Part shown: in pieces, positions 51,801 through 63,359 of the stretch | How positions within the stretch are numbered: position 1 is the first letter of the stretch | Layout: each line of letters starts with the position of its first letter | Source of the DNA: Lichenostomus cassidix | Lineage: Eukaryota > Chordata > Aves > Passeriformes > Meliphagidae | DNA length: 64,000 nucleotides | Direction of reading: 5' to 3' | Assembly (NCBI GenBank): GCA_008360975.2 | Contig: CM039179.1 | Span: 51,318,561-51,382,560 of the forward strand | The notes under the pieces: model-generated | What the model was told of the DNA's origin: nothing | What the model saw: the letters and a program-made list of their open reading frames with translations, nothing else | Databases searched by the model: none | Translations under genes and position numbers: made by a program

Positions 51801-54800
51801 AGTTTAATTTCCCCCTACTATCATCTATTCCCAGTGTTTCTCAGTTTACTCATCAAAACAGACTCAGAATATATCTACATATCATAAAGCTTGTCAAAGG
51901 CTTTGTACACACCAAAAGTTTAAAGAATAATTCTAAAGCATTATTTATTTGCTTATCACTTAGCACACTGACATTTCCAGAGTTTTGATCTCTCAATGGA
52001 TGTCCCATCCCATCAATTTCTTTCTCCACTTTCTTTAGCTTGACTATTCTATAGTTGTTTCCCAGCAACTTTTTAACACCCTCTAGCTTCTGAATGTATA
52101 ATTAACCACCCAAAAAATAAGCATCTTTATAGCTGAAGTGTATGTTCATTCGTGTGAGAATTCCCACACTGAAGTGAGAATTGTTGTAAAACTATTCATT
52201 CTAGTTCCATCCTTACCCAAGGCAATCTGCTGATCACTTTTTGTTGGGGGGGGGCTTGTTCTCATCAAAATTTAGCATCTTCTGGATCAAAAATACATGA
52301 CAGGATAAAATTCAGTAGCAAAATTATGCCTTTTCCTTTTAATTTGCTGAGAGGTTTATCCCTTTTCTTACTATCATTCCCCAGTACCCATGTAAGCTCA
52401 TCACCCTCAGACTCGCTGTGTCTTTTGACTTTATGTAATGCAGAGACTCATATAGACTAAGACTACTCTTAACCCTAAGGGATTTCTTTGCATGATGACT
52501 CCTCTATTCCTCATTTTATTAATCACTAACTGCAACTAGAACTCAACTTTAGTCCGAATCCACCAGGTCTCCCAGGGGATGAACATGTAAACAGCTTGAT
52601 GTAAACCATGTGCCTAAAAATAAACAGTACTACAAACCTTTGCAATGGAAAGGACAAAAAAACAGGGTTAATAAAATCTGATTCGTTTGGATACCTACTT
52701 CAAGCTTCTTCTCTTTGGAAGTGCTTTCCACTACTTGAAAGATTTATTAAAAGCATATATATCCCTAGGCCATTTTCCCTACAAAACATGAGCCTGAGAC
52801 TTCCTTAGGGACATGACTATGTGAATTTATTTCATGTGAAGAGCATTAGAAAGGCAACAACACAAAGAGAAAGTGTCAGGAATCTGACTCATAACAGGAA
52901 CATAAAGATTAACCACTTTCATCTGTTTGCCTGACTAATGGAGAAGAAAAAAGAGCCATGAATTCTTTTGAGCAAAGTCTGTAAAGTTATTCAAGATTTG
53001 AGTGGCAATGAATAATCCAGGGAAACTACATCAGGGGAGAAAGTTGAGAGATGCTGTTTAATAAACAAAAATACAATGTGATACACAGTGTGCAAACAAC
53101 AGATGGGAAGGTTTACCTGTGATCATTATTATTTTGGCTATACTTCATGGAACATATAAGGTATGGATGGAAGGCTGCAAGACATCAAAATGTTTCCCTT
53201 CGACAACTTAAAAGCCAAATGTAATTTTGTAGTTCTGTTCATATGTCTATGTCAATCCTCAGACTAACACATATTTGACTAGTGAGATAATTATTATAGT
53301 GTAATTCCAAGGTGTAAGGTCCCTAGAACTCCAGCAGTGAACCATTTTTTCTTCTTCTGGATGGTGAAGCAAGTCTAGACAAACTACAGAGCTAATTAAT
53401 TCCCTTTATATACTAGAAAGTTCAACTGAAACTCAAACGCATTTTGTGTTCTTGTCATGCGATAATCTCAAATGTATTCTTTGCCTCACTGGCATATGTC
53501 AAAAGCATTCACAGGGAAACATGAAGATAAGAAACTGAAAACCTAACTAAACAAACCTGTTTAATTCTTTTACTTCATGCTCAGGAAACCAATTTATTAA
53601 TTAATCATAAATACTGCCAATGACTGCTTCTTCAATGTAGCTTTTTTGGGGGTAGCTCTTGTTTTACTGTACATTGACAAAATAATAGTGATTTTGATAT
53701 GAACTAAGATAATCAAGACAGTTTTCCAGATTTCATTTTATAATACACAAGTGTTCATACATCTTCATGCAAGAAAAATCAGGCATACATGCCTAATTAT
53801 TGCATCTCTTATTGCCAGAAGTATTTATGAACTAAAATATGAAAGAATCAAGTGATGTTAAGAACTGTGTCAATGCCTATATGTGATACACTGAAGACTG
53901 AGATTTTAATTATTTAAAAAAAACCCAAGACTTTATTTCAGTTATAGACATAACTGAAATAAAAAAATATGAATAACAAATAACCTAAGGTATTTTCTAC
54001 CTTTTTTCTTTGTAATTGCTTGATAGCTTCCAATGGATGGATGGGTGATAAAACCTAAATCATGTTCTTGGGTGATACTGTAATATATATTCATTGCACG
54101 ACCTCTGAAATATATTAATAAAATATACTATGTTGGAATGTACTGTCATTTATATTTATCTATTTAGGTTAAGTAAAGATACAATGTCTAACCTATCAAT
54201 TGTTCACATCAAATGACCAATCTAAATATTAATGCAGATTTTAAAATGACTAAGATTTATAATATTCCCAAAAAATGATGCAATTTTCCTCAAATCCGAG
54301 TATCTGAATTGGCCTAATCAGTTAAGAGGTATTAAATACAGAAGAGATAGCATTTTGTCTATCTATATATTCATTGATTAAAACTATTATATATACAGAT
54401 ATCCCCATCTTTTAGAGTGTGTAACTAGACACTAAGTAGCCAGTATTCACCAGAGATTATTTCATATCTATCATCATAAGAGATGCATTCCTAGACACTC
54501 AGAAATTATTGAAGTTTCATCTGTCCTATTCCAGATGAAGATTTCTAGGCTTTTCTTCCTGCTGCTCTCCTAAGCAGCTCATACTCACTCAGATAATTTC
54601 CTGGATAAAAATGAACTGTCTCTTCTGTTTGGTTTAGAATGGTTTTTGTCTCTTTTTTACCCCTGAATACTGAGAGCAAAGTTGAGGCACCAGGGAGTTT
54701 TCAGTCCAGCTGTTGTGGCATAAATCAATATTTAAAATGCACAGTGGCAATTTTCTTCCTTTGAAAGTAGGACTTGGTGCCCTGAATTCTTGTACTGTTA

Positions 54801-55199
54801 AATCCAGGAGTTTCAGCAGTGTTAAACACAAACCCTAATACTGGTTTGTATCCAGAAGCACTACTTCACTGATAAACTAAACAAAACAGTAATATACTTC
54901 AGTCATGAAGTAAATATAACAGTAATAAAATTTTTAATTTGTGTTTGATTTTTGTGCTTCCCTAGAGGCATTCTCAGGCTATAATACTTTATGAATGAGG
55001 AGTTAAAACATTCCAGCTTGAGGAAAATAATTCCTTTAACCATATTTCCTAATTTCACAAAGGGTTAGAATAACAAACTTTTGAGAGCTCATGAGTGCAT
55101 GGGTAAAGCTGGTCAATGCAAAGATTACTGGATGAAAATACAATCTATTTCATAATTTTCCTAGGAATAAATCTTCTTCTAAAATATTACTTAGTAAGG
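48857..55199. other. AT-rich intergenic sequence upstream of KLHL1
   Basis: Six kilobases with no recognised gene or transposon, only short simple runs (for example eight G at about 52,247-52,254). Open frames are 75 codons or shorter and AT-biased. Confidence 0.55.
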
Positions 55200-55740
55200 T
55201 ACAGGTGAATTGCAGGCATTCGGTGTGTCATCTTATCATCGCCAACTTTTCATACATGGGGTTTAAGAGCCAGCAGGTGATGATACACAGTTTTGCTGCC
55301 ATATCCCTCTCCTACATTTCACCATAAAGCTTTTAATTCTGTAATTATGCCCCCGATGAAGTGTACCCTGTGACACCCCTCCCAAGTGGGCAGATGTTCC
55401 TAAGCAGCTCTCTTATGTTGTGAAAGGAATCTCCCCTGGGTTTAGCACTGTCAGACTGCATTAAGAGCAGGTATGAAAGGTAAGAAGCAGATGTGTCATG
55501 CTATTTCTGTTTGACACACAGTCCCTCTAGCCAATGTTTTCTACTGGTACAGCAACACCGAGCCAACAGGCTAATGAATGGAGCCGGCAGAATACATCGT
55601 TAACCTGTAACCTTATCCAGTCTGCATGCAGTCTATCAAGTCTGTGCTCCTATGATTCACATTTTTGTGTTTACTGCTGCTGATGCATTTGTTGTTTTAC
55701 TTTATTTTGCTCCCAGTAATTTAGAGCTGTCTCACAACCA
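55200..55740. promoter_or_regulatory. Candidate upstream regulatory region of KLHL1
   Basis: The 540 bp before the GC-rich leader are of balanced composition, without low-complexity runs or transposon sequence. They carry several E-box-like and homeodomain-like words (CAGATG, TAATTA-like). This is what distal promoter sequence of a neuronal gene often looks like, but no specific factor site can be claimed. No ORF of note. Confidence 0.3.
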
Positions 55741-56015
55741 AAATACCAAGGTGAGGAGACCTGCACTGGAGAGAGAAGAGGAGGAGGCTGTCAGGGGCAG
55801 TGAGTGACCTGCCGACTTACTTGCACGAGGAAACTGGAAGCATTTCTTTTTCCCTCTGTCTCTGCACACTGACGGCCCCAGAGCACATCTGCGTCACATG
55901 CAAGGGAGGGGGCGGCTTGGTGAGAGGCAGCGAGATAGACAGAAAATTGTATACTGAGGACCTTGACAGCCTCACGGGCGGGATTTTTTTTTCTTCCCCT
56001 CCTACGTACAGTGCA

Positions 56016-56022
56016 TATAAAG
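56016..56022 (+). promoter_or_regulatory. TATA-like box for KLHL1
   Basis: TATAAAG in the context GCATATAAAGGAGC, 687 bp before the start codon. If used, transcription would begin at about 56,045-56,055, giving a leader of roughly 660 bases. It lies just upstream of the CpG island, where a CpG-type promoter with several start sites is also possible. Confidence 0.45.
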
Positions 56023-56044
56023 GAGCCCCGATTTCCTTCTGTGC

Positions 56045-56708
56045 CAGCTCTCAGGCTTTGCCATCCCAAATAACGGCGGGCATGGGACTCCCCAGGGAAA
56101 CGGGATGGGAAGGCGGGAGGTGGAGAGAGGCTTCCAGGTGACTTTTTCCTCCCTGTCTGCACTTGGTCACGGAGCTCTAAAAGACTGAGGAAGTGCCACC
56201 TGCCTCCCGCCGTGGCTGCTGCTGCCGCCGTCGCCGCCGCTCCTCTCCGGGCTGTATCTCGCTGCCCCGTTAATCAGATTAGCGAGTCGTCGCAGCCTCG
56301 CTCACCGCTCTTCTCTCGCAAGTGTCCGTCTCCTCTGAGAGGTGTCTCTCATTTCTGCCTCTCTCTCCTCCCCTTTCCACTGATCACCGTGCAATTCTCG
56401 TCAGCTCTGGGCATCTCTCCCTCTTTCTCCCTTTCCTGCTGGGTGTCTCTATCTCCTCTTGGCTGTGTGCATCGCTCCATCCATCCTCTCTCTCTCTCCG
56501 CACTGGTGTGTGCGCGCATCTCTCTCCGTGCGGTGGCTGCCTCCCCTCGCCCTACAAGCCCACCGCTGCCCGGAGGACCCTCCGCCGCCGCCGCTGCTGC
56601 TGGAGCGGGGCCGCCCCGCACTGCCGCCGCCACCGCCGCCGCCTGGCCCTGCCTGGCCGCCGTGAGTCCCGCCTCAGCCCGCGCCCGTCCCCCGCCCGCC
56701 GCGGCACC
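56045..56708 (+). other. KLHL1: Predicted 5' leader (5' UTR) of KLHL1
   Basis: GC- and pyrimidine-rich sequence between the TATA-like box and the start codon, including a CT microsatellite at about 56,485-56,498. It contains two short upstream ORFs beginning with ATG: 56,082-56,141 (19 codons plus stop) and 56,105-56,188 (27 codons plus stop), overlapping in different frames. Both terminate before the main start, so they could dampen translation. The main frame itself is free of stops from 56,322 onward but has no in-frame ATG before 56,709. The transcription start is inferred. Confidence 0.5.
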
Positions 56709-57196
56709 ATGTCCGGCTCCGGCAGGAAAGACTTCGACGTGAAGCACATCCTGCGCCTCCGCTGGAAACTGTTCAGCCACCCCTCGCCGGCGGGCGGCCC
56801 GGCGGGGGGAGGCTGCCTGCCGCCCGACAGCAGCTTCGAGCACTGGGGACCGAGCCAGAGCCGCCTGCTGAAGAGCCAGGAGAGAGGCAACGGCGTGTTC
56901 TGGAAGAAATCCGCCTCCTCCGCCTCCTCCTCGGCGGCCACCACGGCCAGCCCGCTCAACGGGACGCTGCTGCCCGCCGGCGGCCGGCCAGCCACGGGGC
57001 ACGGCCCGGGACCACCGCCACCCCGCACCATCTTCTACGTGGAGTCCCTGGAGGAGGAGGAGGAGGAGGCGGTGCCCGGCGGGATGGAGGTGGCCCGCGA
57101 GCCCGAGAAGCCCCTGGCGCCGCCGGAGCGGGAGGAGGCGCCGGGGGGCTGCGCCGATGGAGGCAGCCGGGCAACAGGTGACGGAGGCGGGCACAG
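56709..57196 (+). CDS. KLHL1: Kelch-like protein 1, coding exon 1 (partial gene)
   Basis: The first 162 codons plus two bases of KLHL1, a neuronal cytoplasmic, actin-associated BTB-kelch protein of about 750 residues in mammals, reported to affect neurite outgrowth and voltage-gated calcium channels. Recognition rests on the N-terminus [19 protein letters not shown] (residues 4-22), then [20 protein letters not shown] (about 55-74), [19 protein letters not shown] and a closing GDGGGHR, all in the order of the mammalian protein as I recall it. This exon encodes only the low-complexity N-terminal extension (Ser/Ala-rich about 77-89, Pro-rich about 103-108, six Glu from GAG codons at 57,051-57,068). 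BTB, BACK and six kelch repeats lie in later exons, outside the window. The ATG at 56,709 has A at -3. The exon ends AG|GTAGGG, and the TAG just beyond is intronic. Antisense transcription (ATXN8OS in humans) may overlap. Confidence 0.95.
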
Positions 57197-57468
57197 GTAG
57201 GGAGCGCGGCCGCTCCGGCGCCACCTGCGCGGTCGGCTCCGCGGGGTCATCGCAGGGCTTGCAGCCCCGGGCGGCAGTGGCGGGGTGGGGGCGCAGCCTG
57301 GCCCCTGTGTCGGCATTGTTGCGGGAGGGTGACGGTCTGGCGGCGGGAGGATTGCTCCGTTTGAACGGGCAGGGTATGGAGGCGGAGGGAAGGGCGGCTG
57401 GGGGGCTGCCCAAGAGTCCCGGGAGAGACCGGCCAGCCTCCTGGTCTAGGTGTCGCGGACAAGAGATG

Positions 57469-57560
57469 CTGCCCCTGGCCTGCCCCTGCCCCTGGCCTGC
57501 CCCTGGCCTGTCCTTGTCCCTGCCCCTGACCTGTCCCTATTCCTGACCTGTCCTTGTCCC
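57469..57560 (+). repeat. Degenerate CCTG/CCTGCC minisatellite in intron 1
   Basis: About 90 bp made of imperfect 5-12-bp units such as CTGCCCCTGGC, CTGTCCTTGTCC and CTGACCTGTCC, beginning ~270 bp after the exon 1 donor. Likely length-variable between individuals. Confidence 0.85.
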
Positions 57561-59795
57561 CACCTCCGCCCCGCTCCTGGGCTGCCCTGCCCGCGGGGCT
57601 GGCCCGAGAACGGGCGCCTTTCAAAGCCGGCGCTCCGAGCTGGGGATCGTCGCTACCCAACTTTCTCAGAAGTTTATTAAAACGCTAGCGGGAGGTGATG
57701 TTGTTCTGGCTGGTGGGATGACAGGTGAAAGCTCAAAAGCAAAAGCGTCCGCTTTCCTGAAACTCGGTGACGAAACCGTGTTACAGCGTACCTCAGAGAA
57801 AAATAAGAATACAAGAATTTTAGAATTCATCAACCCGTGTGACACCTGAGAAGATGTAAGAACAGGCAAGACATATCCAGATTCTTGTGTTTCATATATA
57901 TCCGTTAATGTTGAATTGCTTTTCTTTCTCAATTCCTACCCTCCTCGTCCCCAGCTGAAAAAGAAATTAAAATCATTTTTAGAAGGAAATGTAGCTAGCA
58001 TAGAGCTTTCAGAAAAAAAACTCTGATATGGATAGTCCTCAGGGTAAAATGATTCATTGATTTAACTCTGCTTGCCCCTGCCTCCCCATGGTTAAGATTA
58101 CTTCATTTTCGTTTCCTTTGTCTTTTTTTTTTTCCCCTATGGAGAGAAATGTACAGTTCTGTTTCTAAACAGAAGTGAAAGAAATTATTTCTTTCACGTT
58201 GAAAGTAAAGCATAGAGTATTTAATATTTTATTAGATGAAGAGACAGAACTGTGCATATGTTTGGGTTAATACGACTGTAGATAAACATATGTGAGTATA
58301 ACTTTGAGTATGTTACACCTTTTCAGAGAGCCCTAAAGCATATATTTACTCCTTGAATCTCTTTTTGTTTAGTAAGTTAGCAGAGTTCATTTTGTAGGAG
58401 CTACATAATTTAAACATGTGGAATAGCTGATAAGTGACTTAGGGACTTTTTTAAATAAAAAGCAATACAGAAGTTTTTATGACTATTGGAAATTGTTCTG
58501 ACCAACAAGAAGCTGCTTATCCTAGGATTCAATTCAAATTGTTGTCAGATACCTTATAAAGATAGGTAAACCCCCAACCCTAACATTATCTCTTCAAGGT
58601 TTTTGAAGAGGAAATGGGAGAGTTAAAAACTAGTACAAATATACTTCCATTCTATAAACTTTTTATTTAGGTGTGTCACTGATCTGAGAATCTGTAGAGA
58701 TCTGCATAGTAACGGAAACTTTCTGAGTTTTAATGGCACCAGTTGATTTGTATGTAAGAGTGGACTTGCTAGAATGGATGTACTCTGTGACATCATGTAT
58801 CTGATTATTGCTCCTGTTTCTCCTGGCTGTTATAATCCATTTGTTTCAAGTTCTTCATTCATTGCTACTGAAACAGCACATCTAGTGATCAGTAGCTCAT
58901 AGTCCTGTTGAAAGAATAAGCTCAGATTTGTTCAGATTTAAAATAACTGCGTCAGGAGAGATGATTTTATTATAATGAAAATGCCACCTTTCGAGGTATG
59001 AAAATGTTTAAAATAGTTTTAGAGTCTAAAACTTGCCTTTCTCTTTCTCATCAGAGAACCTTTCATTTACCGCTATGAACTTTGTATGTTATGGCAAGAG
59101 GTGGTCAAGTGCTGCAAAAATGGCAGTTCCTGGCAATGCCTGAAAGTTCTGTAATCCAACAATCTTCTAATGCCCTGGAAGGTTATGTCTCACTCATTCT
59201 GCAGAGATAAGTCTTTTTATCAATGGTGCCAACTTCTTTATTTCATTGTGACTGTAGGATATGTAAACTACTCTTCAGTCCAGAAAGGCAGAAACTGTCA
59301 AATACATGAACAGATCAATATGTTGGAATTCTACCAAGCCTTTAGGCATACACCTGGGTTTTTGGTACAGAAAGTGGTAACTCCTGAATTTCCACAGTAT
59401 TTAGTCCTGCACATATTTAACATCTGCTTTAATATTTGAGGACTGTTTGGAAAACAATTTTTATTTATGTGAAAATGGTGAGAATTCAATATTTCATAAT
59501 GTTGCAGTATAGGCTGTGTTGTCATTATTTCAAATGTTGTGAACAGGAGGTCTCTGGGCAGTATTAGCCTGGAACCCACCGGTAGGACATAACACAAGCA
59601 GTTTGACAAGTTAGCTTTTGTTCTCTGCTTGGGATTTATATTTTTTTTGTTATTTCTGCTATTGACATGTATGTACAAGTGAAAATTACTTCTTTTGTTT
59701 ATTATTTTTTTTTAATTATTTTTAGTGTCTGCTTGGGATTCTTGCATCTCCAAAAGAGTTTTGGTTGGGTTCTTGTTTGGGTTTTTTGACTTTCT

Positions 59796-59816
59796 GTTTG
59801 TTTGTTTGTTTGTTTT
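59796..59816 (+). repeat. (GTTT)5 microsatellite
   Basis: Five tandem GTTT units followed by a T run. A short simple repeat in KLHL1 intron 1. Confidence 0.85.
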
Positions 59817-62554
59817 TATTATATTTTCCTGGTTGGTCTCCTCAGCTTGACACATGGATTTTTTACTGGTATCCTTTTTCAGCTCTGCTGGGTTTGTTTT
59901 TCAGTGGGGTTTTAGTTACTGTTTCTACGCCTAAGCTAAACACTACACTGGTTGATGTTGAATTCTTAATTTTAATTTTATTGTTCTATTAGATATGGAG
60001 GGATTTATTTAATGAGAGATTATGGTTGTGTAATAAGAAGTACATTCTACTGTACTGATTTGGGGTTTTTTTGAGTGTTTCTAAAGAACATCCTGTCATG
60101 TCAATTTTCCAGTACATCTATGCATAAGTAAGGCTATGTGGATAGTCCTCCTAGCATAGAGAAGACTGAAGGGTAAGAGAGGACATGTTATAAAGTACTT
60201 ACCTAATTGTTCTCTTTTCCATATTGTATCTGTAAAAAGAAAAAAAAATGTTTTACAGTTAACAATTAGTTTTAGAACACCGTCTGATTGCTTGAAATTG
60301 CTTGGAAACATGCATATCAAATTGGTTTAGAGCTGGCATGACAAAATTGTCAATAGATGCAGTGGATATTTAAAGAGTTTTTTTGATCTTCATTTCCTAA
60401 GACAGAACTGTTAGGAAAAAAAATCTATGAAATGAATTTATAATTAAGATTTACAAATTAGCCACAGCATGCTTGGAAAATGCCAGTGTAAAGATTTGTG
60501 ATCTATCCTCCAGTTCCTCTCAGTTTATAATGGAGATTTTTCTCGATCACGATGCTCTTTTCAGGTGGAATGTTGATCAATCCTCAGCATGAATGGGATT
60601 CACTTAATAAGCAAAGAGTCTGTGGTTTAATCCCTCCTTTCTCAGTGGATGGTAGCATGTTTTGCTTGCCTTACACTGTTCAAATCCTGTGAAGATGTAG
60701 TTCCTCATGAGCACTCAGCACTGTTCATTACTACACTCAGTATATGCCTCACAAACTAGTAACAGGTTTATTTTTATAACAGCCCTATTTTATAATGCAG
60801 GGGTAAACCAGAAAGCAAAATAAAAAAGCTCAGAAAACATTGAATTGGTTGATCTCAGAGCATGTAGCACTTTTCTCCCACTACTTCCTCTGTTCTCAGC
60901 TGCACCCATAAATGATGAGCCCATCTGTAAAACAGTCCCAGACTCCTCTGGTTGTGTGCAAGTGGAATGGAGAACATGGGATTCAATTAACATTTTGTTT
61001 AAAAGACAGTTCCAAGAAGGATATGCCAGATATGCCTAACCCACGTAAACCAAGCACTGTCAATGCACAACTGTCAATGCACAAGTCTTTCATAAAACAT
61101 AGAAGAATTTGAAAATACAGCTTCTGAAAGAGGATGGCAAATCCTCCCACCATTAGATACTGCCTAATAGTGTACTGTAGAGCATGAAGTAAAAGGACTG
61201 AGTACTGTGCCTTCCCCAGATAGCAGAGTTTCAAGCTCAAATCTTGCATCTCTAGAAAAATTATGAGGAAATCATTTTACTCTGTTTCTGTCAAGTTTGT
61301 CAATGGGAAGTAAAAAAATGCAGTACCAATGGGAATCCAAAAGGTAAATAAGTGAGAGAATGATTTTCTAATTCAAACATTAACTGAGAAATGTAGTTTG
61401 CAAGTTTCTGTGATCAAAACTATTTATTTAAATTAAATTATTATGATCAGTGCAGAATTAGGAGTATAAAAATGTGTATGATCAAACTATAGGATCAAAG
61501 CTTTTGAATAACCATTTCTTTTGTATTTTTCTGTTCTGAGCCCACAAATCATCCTGCATTTTGATGCTTTTGCCCATTAGTCTCTCCCACTTTCAAGTCT
61601 TCTTCCTTTTCTCCTAGCAACCTACAGCCTTGTGGTTGGCATGCTGCTATAGAAAGTTATAAATTTGAAACCTGTCAGGATGAGCAACATTCTCCATGAA
61701 GCTTTTTAATTTAATGAGAAAATATTTTGAGCATTTTATATAATGTAGGTAAAATAGTAATAAAAATTTGCTACATAGGTACTTGATGTACTGTTGTTTA
61801 TGTATCTGGTCTCAAGAGGGGATTCTGGCCTCTGGTTTCAAAGTAAATGGCGTTTCCCATTCACAGCTTTCTTCTCAGTACCTGAACTTACAAAAAGTGG
61901 GAAATCGAGACACTTTCCTAGATCTTCTTAGTCTATTCTGTGAGCTCTCACAACTTCAAGTATTTTCGCAGCTGATCATAGATAGCTGTGGCCTTTCTGA
62001 GGTGCTATCCACGTTTGAAACTTAGCTTCTGCTGTGATAATCAGATCCTAAAATTAGGTACTAAAGAAGTCAAATTAATAGCTGCTTATGTTATCATACT
62101 ACCTCATAAAGACTGCTTTGTTGAGAAGGTAATTTAATGCTCAGGGTGGAGTATAGGTCACACAATTCTGCATTTCTAGGTTATGGAATCAGAAGAGAAT
62201 AGTCCATTTGTTTTTATCATGAGCCAGTTTTTCAACTTGATTATGAAACTTCTAAAACTGGTTATATAACTTGTATGCTTTTATATTTATATTTTTAACT
62301 TTCACAACAAAAGAGTCAGGGTTCCTACACAGCACAGGTCACAGACCTTCCTCTTCCAAAGCTTTTATTCATTCCCAGAGCATCTATGCTCTGTTCATGG
62401 GATACAGAAGAATCAGGTGATAAAAATAGTGTAAGATCACATAGCTGAAGACTGTATGTATGTGGATGGAATTAAATAAGTTACAAGGAAAATCTAGGTC
62501 TAACTTTAAAGTCTGGCTTTGCTGTTTTAAGGAACAGCATTTCTAAAGCTTGGC

Positions 62555-62580
62555 TGTTTGTTTGTTGGTTTGGTTTGGTT
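62555..62580 (+). repeat. Mixed TTTG/GGTTT simple repeat
   Basis: TGTTTGTTTG followed by three GGTTT-type units; a short simple repeat in intron 1. Confidence 0.75.
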
Positions 62581-63103
62581 ATTAATAAAAGAAGCAGAAT
62601 ACACAAGTAACTTTGTGTGCTGTCATTTCTTTTGTTCACCACTTGAATGCAGGACTGAAACTTGAAGGTTCACTGTCTATCCCAGTGCTACTTGAATTGA
62701 TAGAATAATTTTTATGTGAGTAATTACAATGGTGACTGTGTATACTCTCTCTGAAGAAAGATTGAGGAATTCAATGTCTGAAGAAATGGCAAATCTTCAG
62801 AGCCTTCTGCTGCATTTGGGATTCTAGTGACAAGCCAAGATTCATATAACTTTCTTCTTGGTGGTCCCAAACTTACTTTCTTTTGTTACATCCTCTTTAC
62901 ATTCTTTTTGTATTGAATGCGTGTTCTCTTTCTGGGCCTTATTCCAGCTTTTTTTCCTCCTTTCCACAGTCTCAAAGGATTCCCAACTGCCTTTTTCAAA
63001 CCCTGGGTTTCTTACCCAGAAAGCATTACTTGGTTTTACCAACTTCTCTTACCATCTGCCTCGTTACCAGGTTACTTACTGTCCAGTCTTTCCTGTATCT
63101 TGT

Positions 63104-63359
63104 TGTGGCTAGCACAGGTTTTTCCCATGAGAATTTTCTTGTGTTTTATAAATAAAGTTTGGATGTTATTGGAACAGTGTCCCAGTACTTGGACGGTGCA
63201 GGCCTGGCCAGTCAGGCCTAGGGGAAGGCTTCTGACTGACCAATCTGGGTGACTTTTGAATACTCTATATATATGATGAAATCAAAACAATAAAGGTCAT
63301 TCCTTCTTGCCACTGAGAACTGGTGCCTTCATTACTCTGCTAGCTGCTCAACAGCGACA
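63104..63359 (+). mobile_element. Short solo retroviral LTR (256 bp) in KLHL1 intron 1
   Basis: It begins TGTGGCTAGCAC and ends AACAGCGACA, flanked by the perfect 6-bp duplication TCTTGT (63,098-63,103 and 63,360-63,365). It has a TATA-like TATATATAT at 63,266-63,274 and AATAAA at 63,289-63,294, so it reads in the same direction as KLHL1. The closeness of TATA and AATAAA implies a very short R region, as in alpharetrovirus-type LTRs. No internal proviral sequence remains. It could supply a cryptic promoter or polyadenylation site to KLHL1 transcripts. Confidence 0.9.

Larger units (their letters stand above)
56200..57660. promoter_or_regulatory. CpG island over KLHL1 exon 1
   Basis: About 1.45 kb in which GC content and CpG frequency rise sharply above the AT-rich surroundings. 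It covers the 3' half of the leader, coding exon 1 and the first ~460 bp of intron 1. This marks the promoter region. It also suppresses stops on both strands, which explains the long antisense open frames here (for example 354 codons on the minus strand, 56,349-57,413). Confidence 0.85.

Noticed and set aside
56212..56742. 176-codon frame in the KLHL1 leader
   Set aside because: Non-ATG start, low-complexity Ala/Pro/Ser composition from CpG-island sequence, overlaps the true start in another frame.
56322..57200. 292-codon version of KLHL1 starting upstream
   Set aside because: It needs a GTG start and includes Ser/Pro/Leu-rich leader sequence. The ATG at 56,709 has A at -3 and gives the family's known N-terminus. 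The TAG at its end lies past the splice donor.
56349..57413. 354-codon open frame antisense to KLHL1 exon 1
   Set aside because: It lies in a stop-poor CpG island, is Ala/Arg/Pro-rich with no domain, and mirrors the coding exon and leader. It is a shadow frame, though an antisense RNA could still exist.
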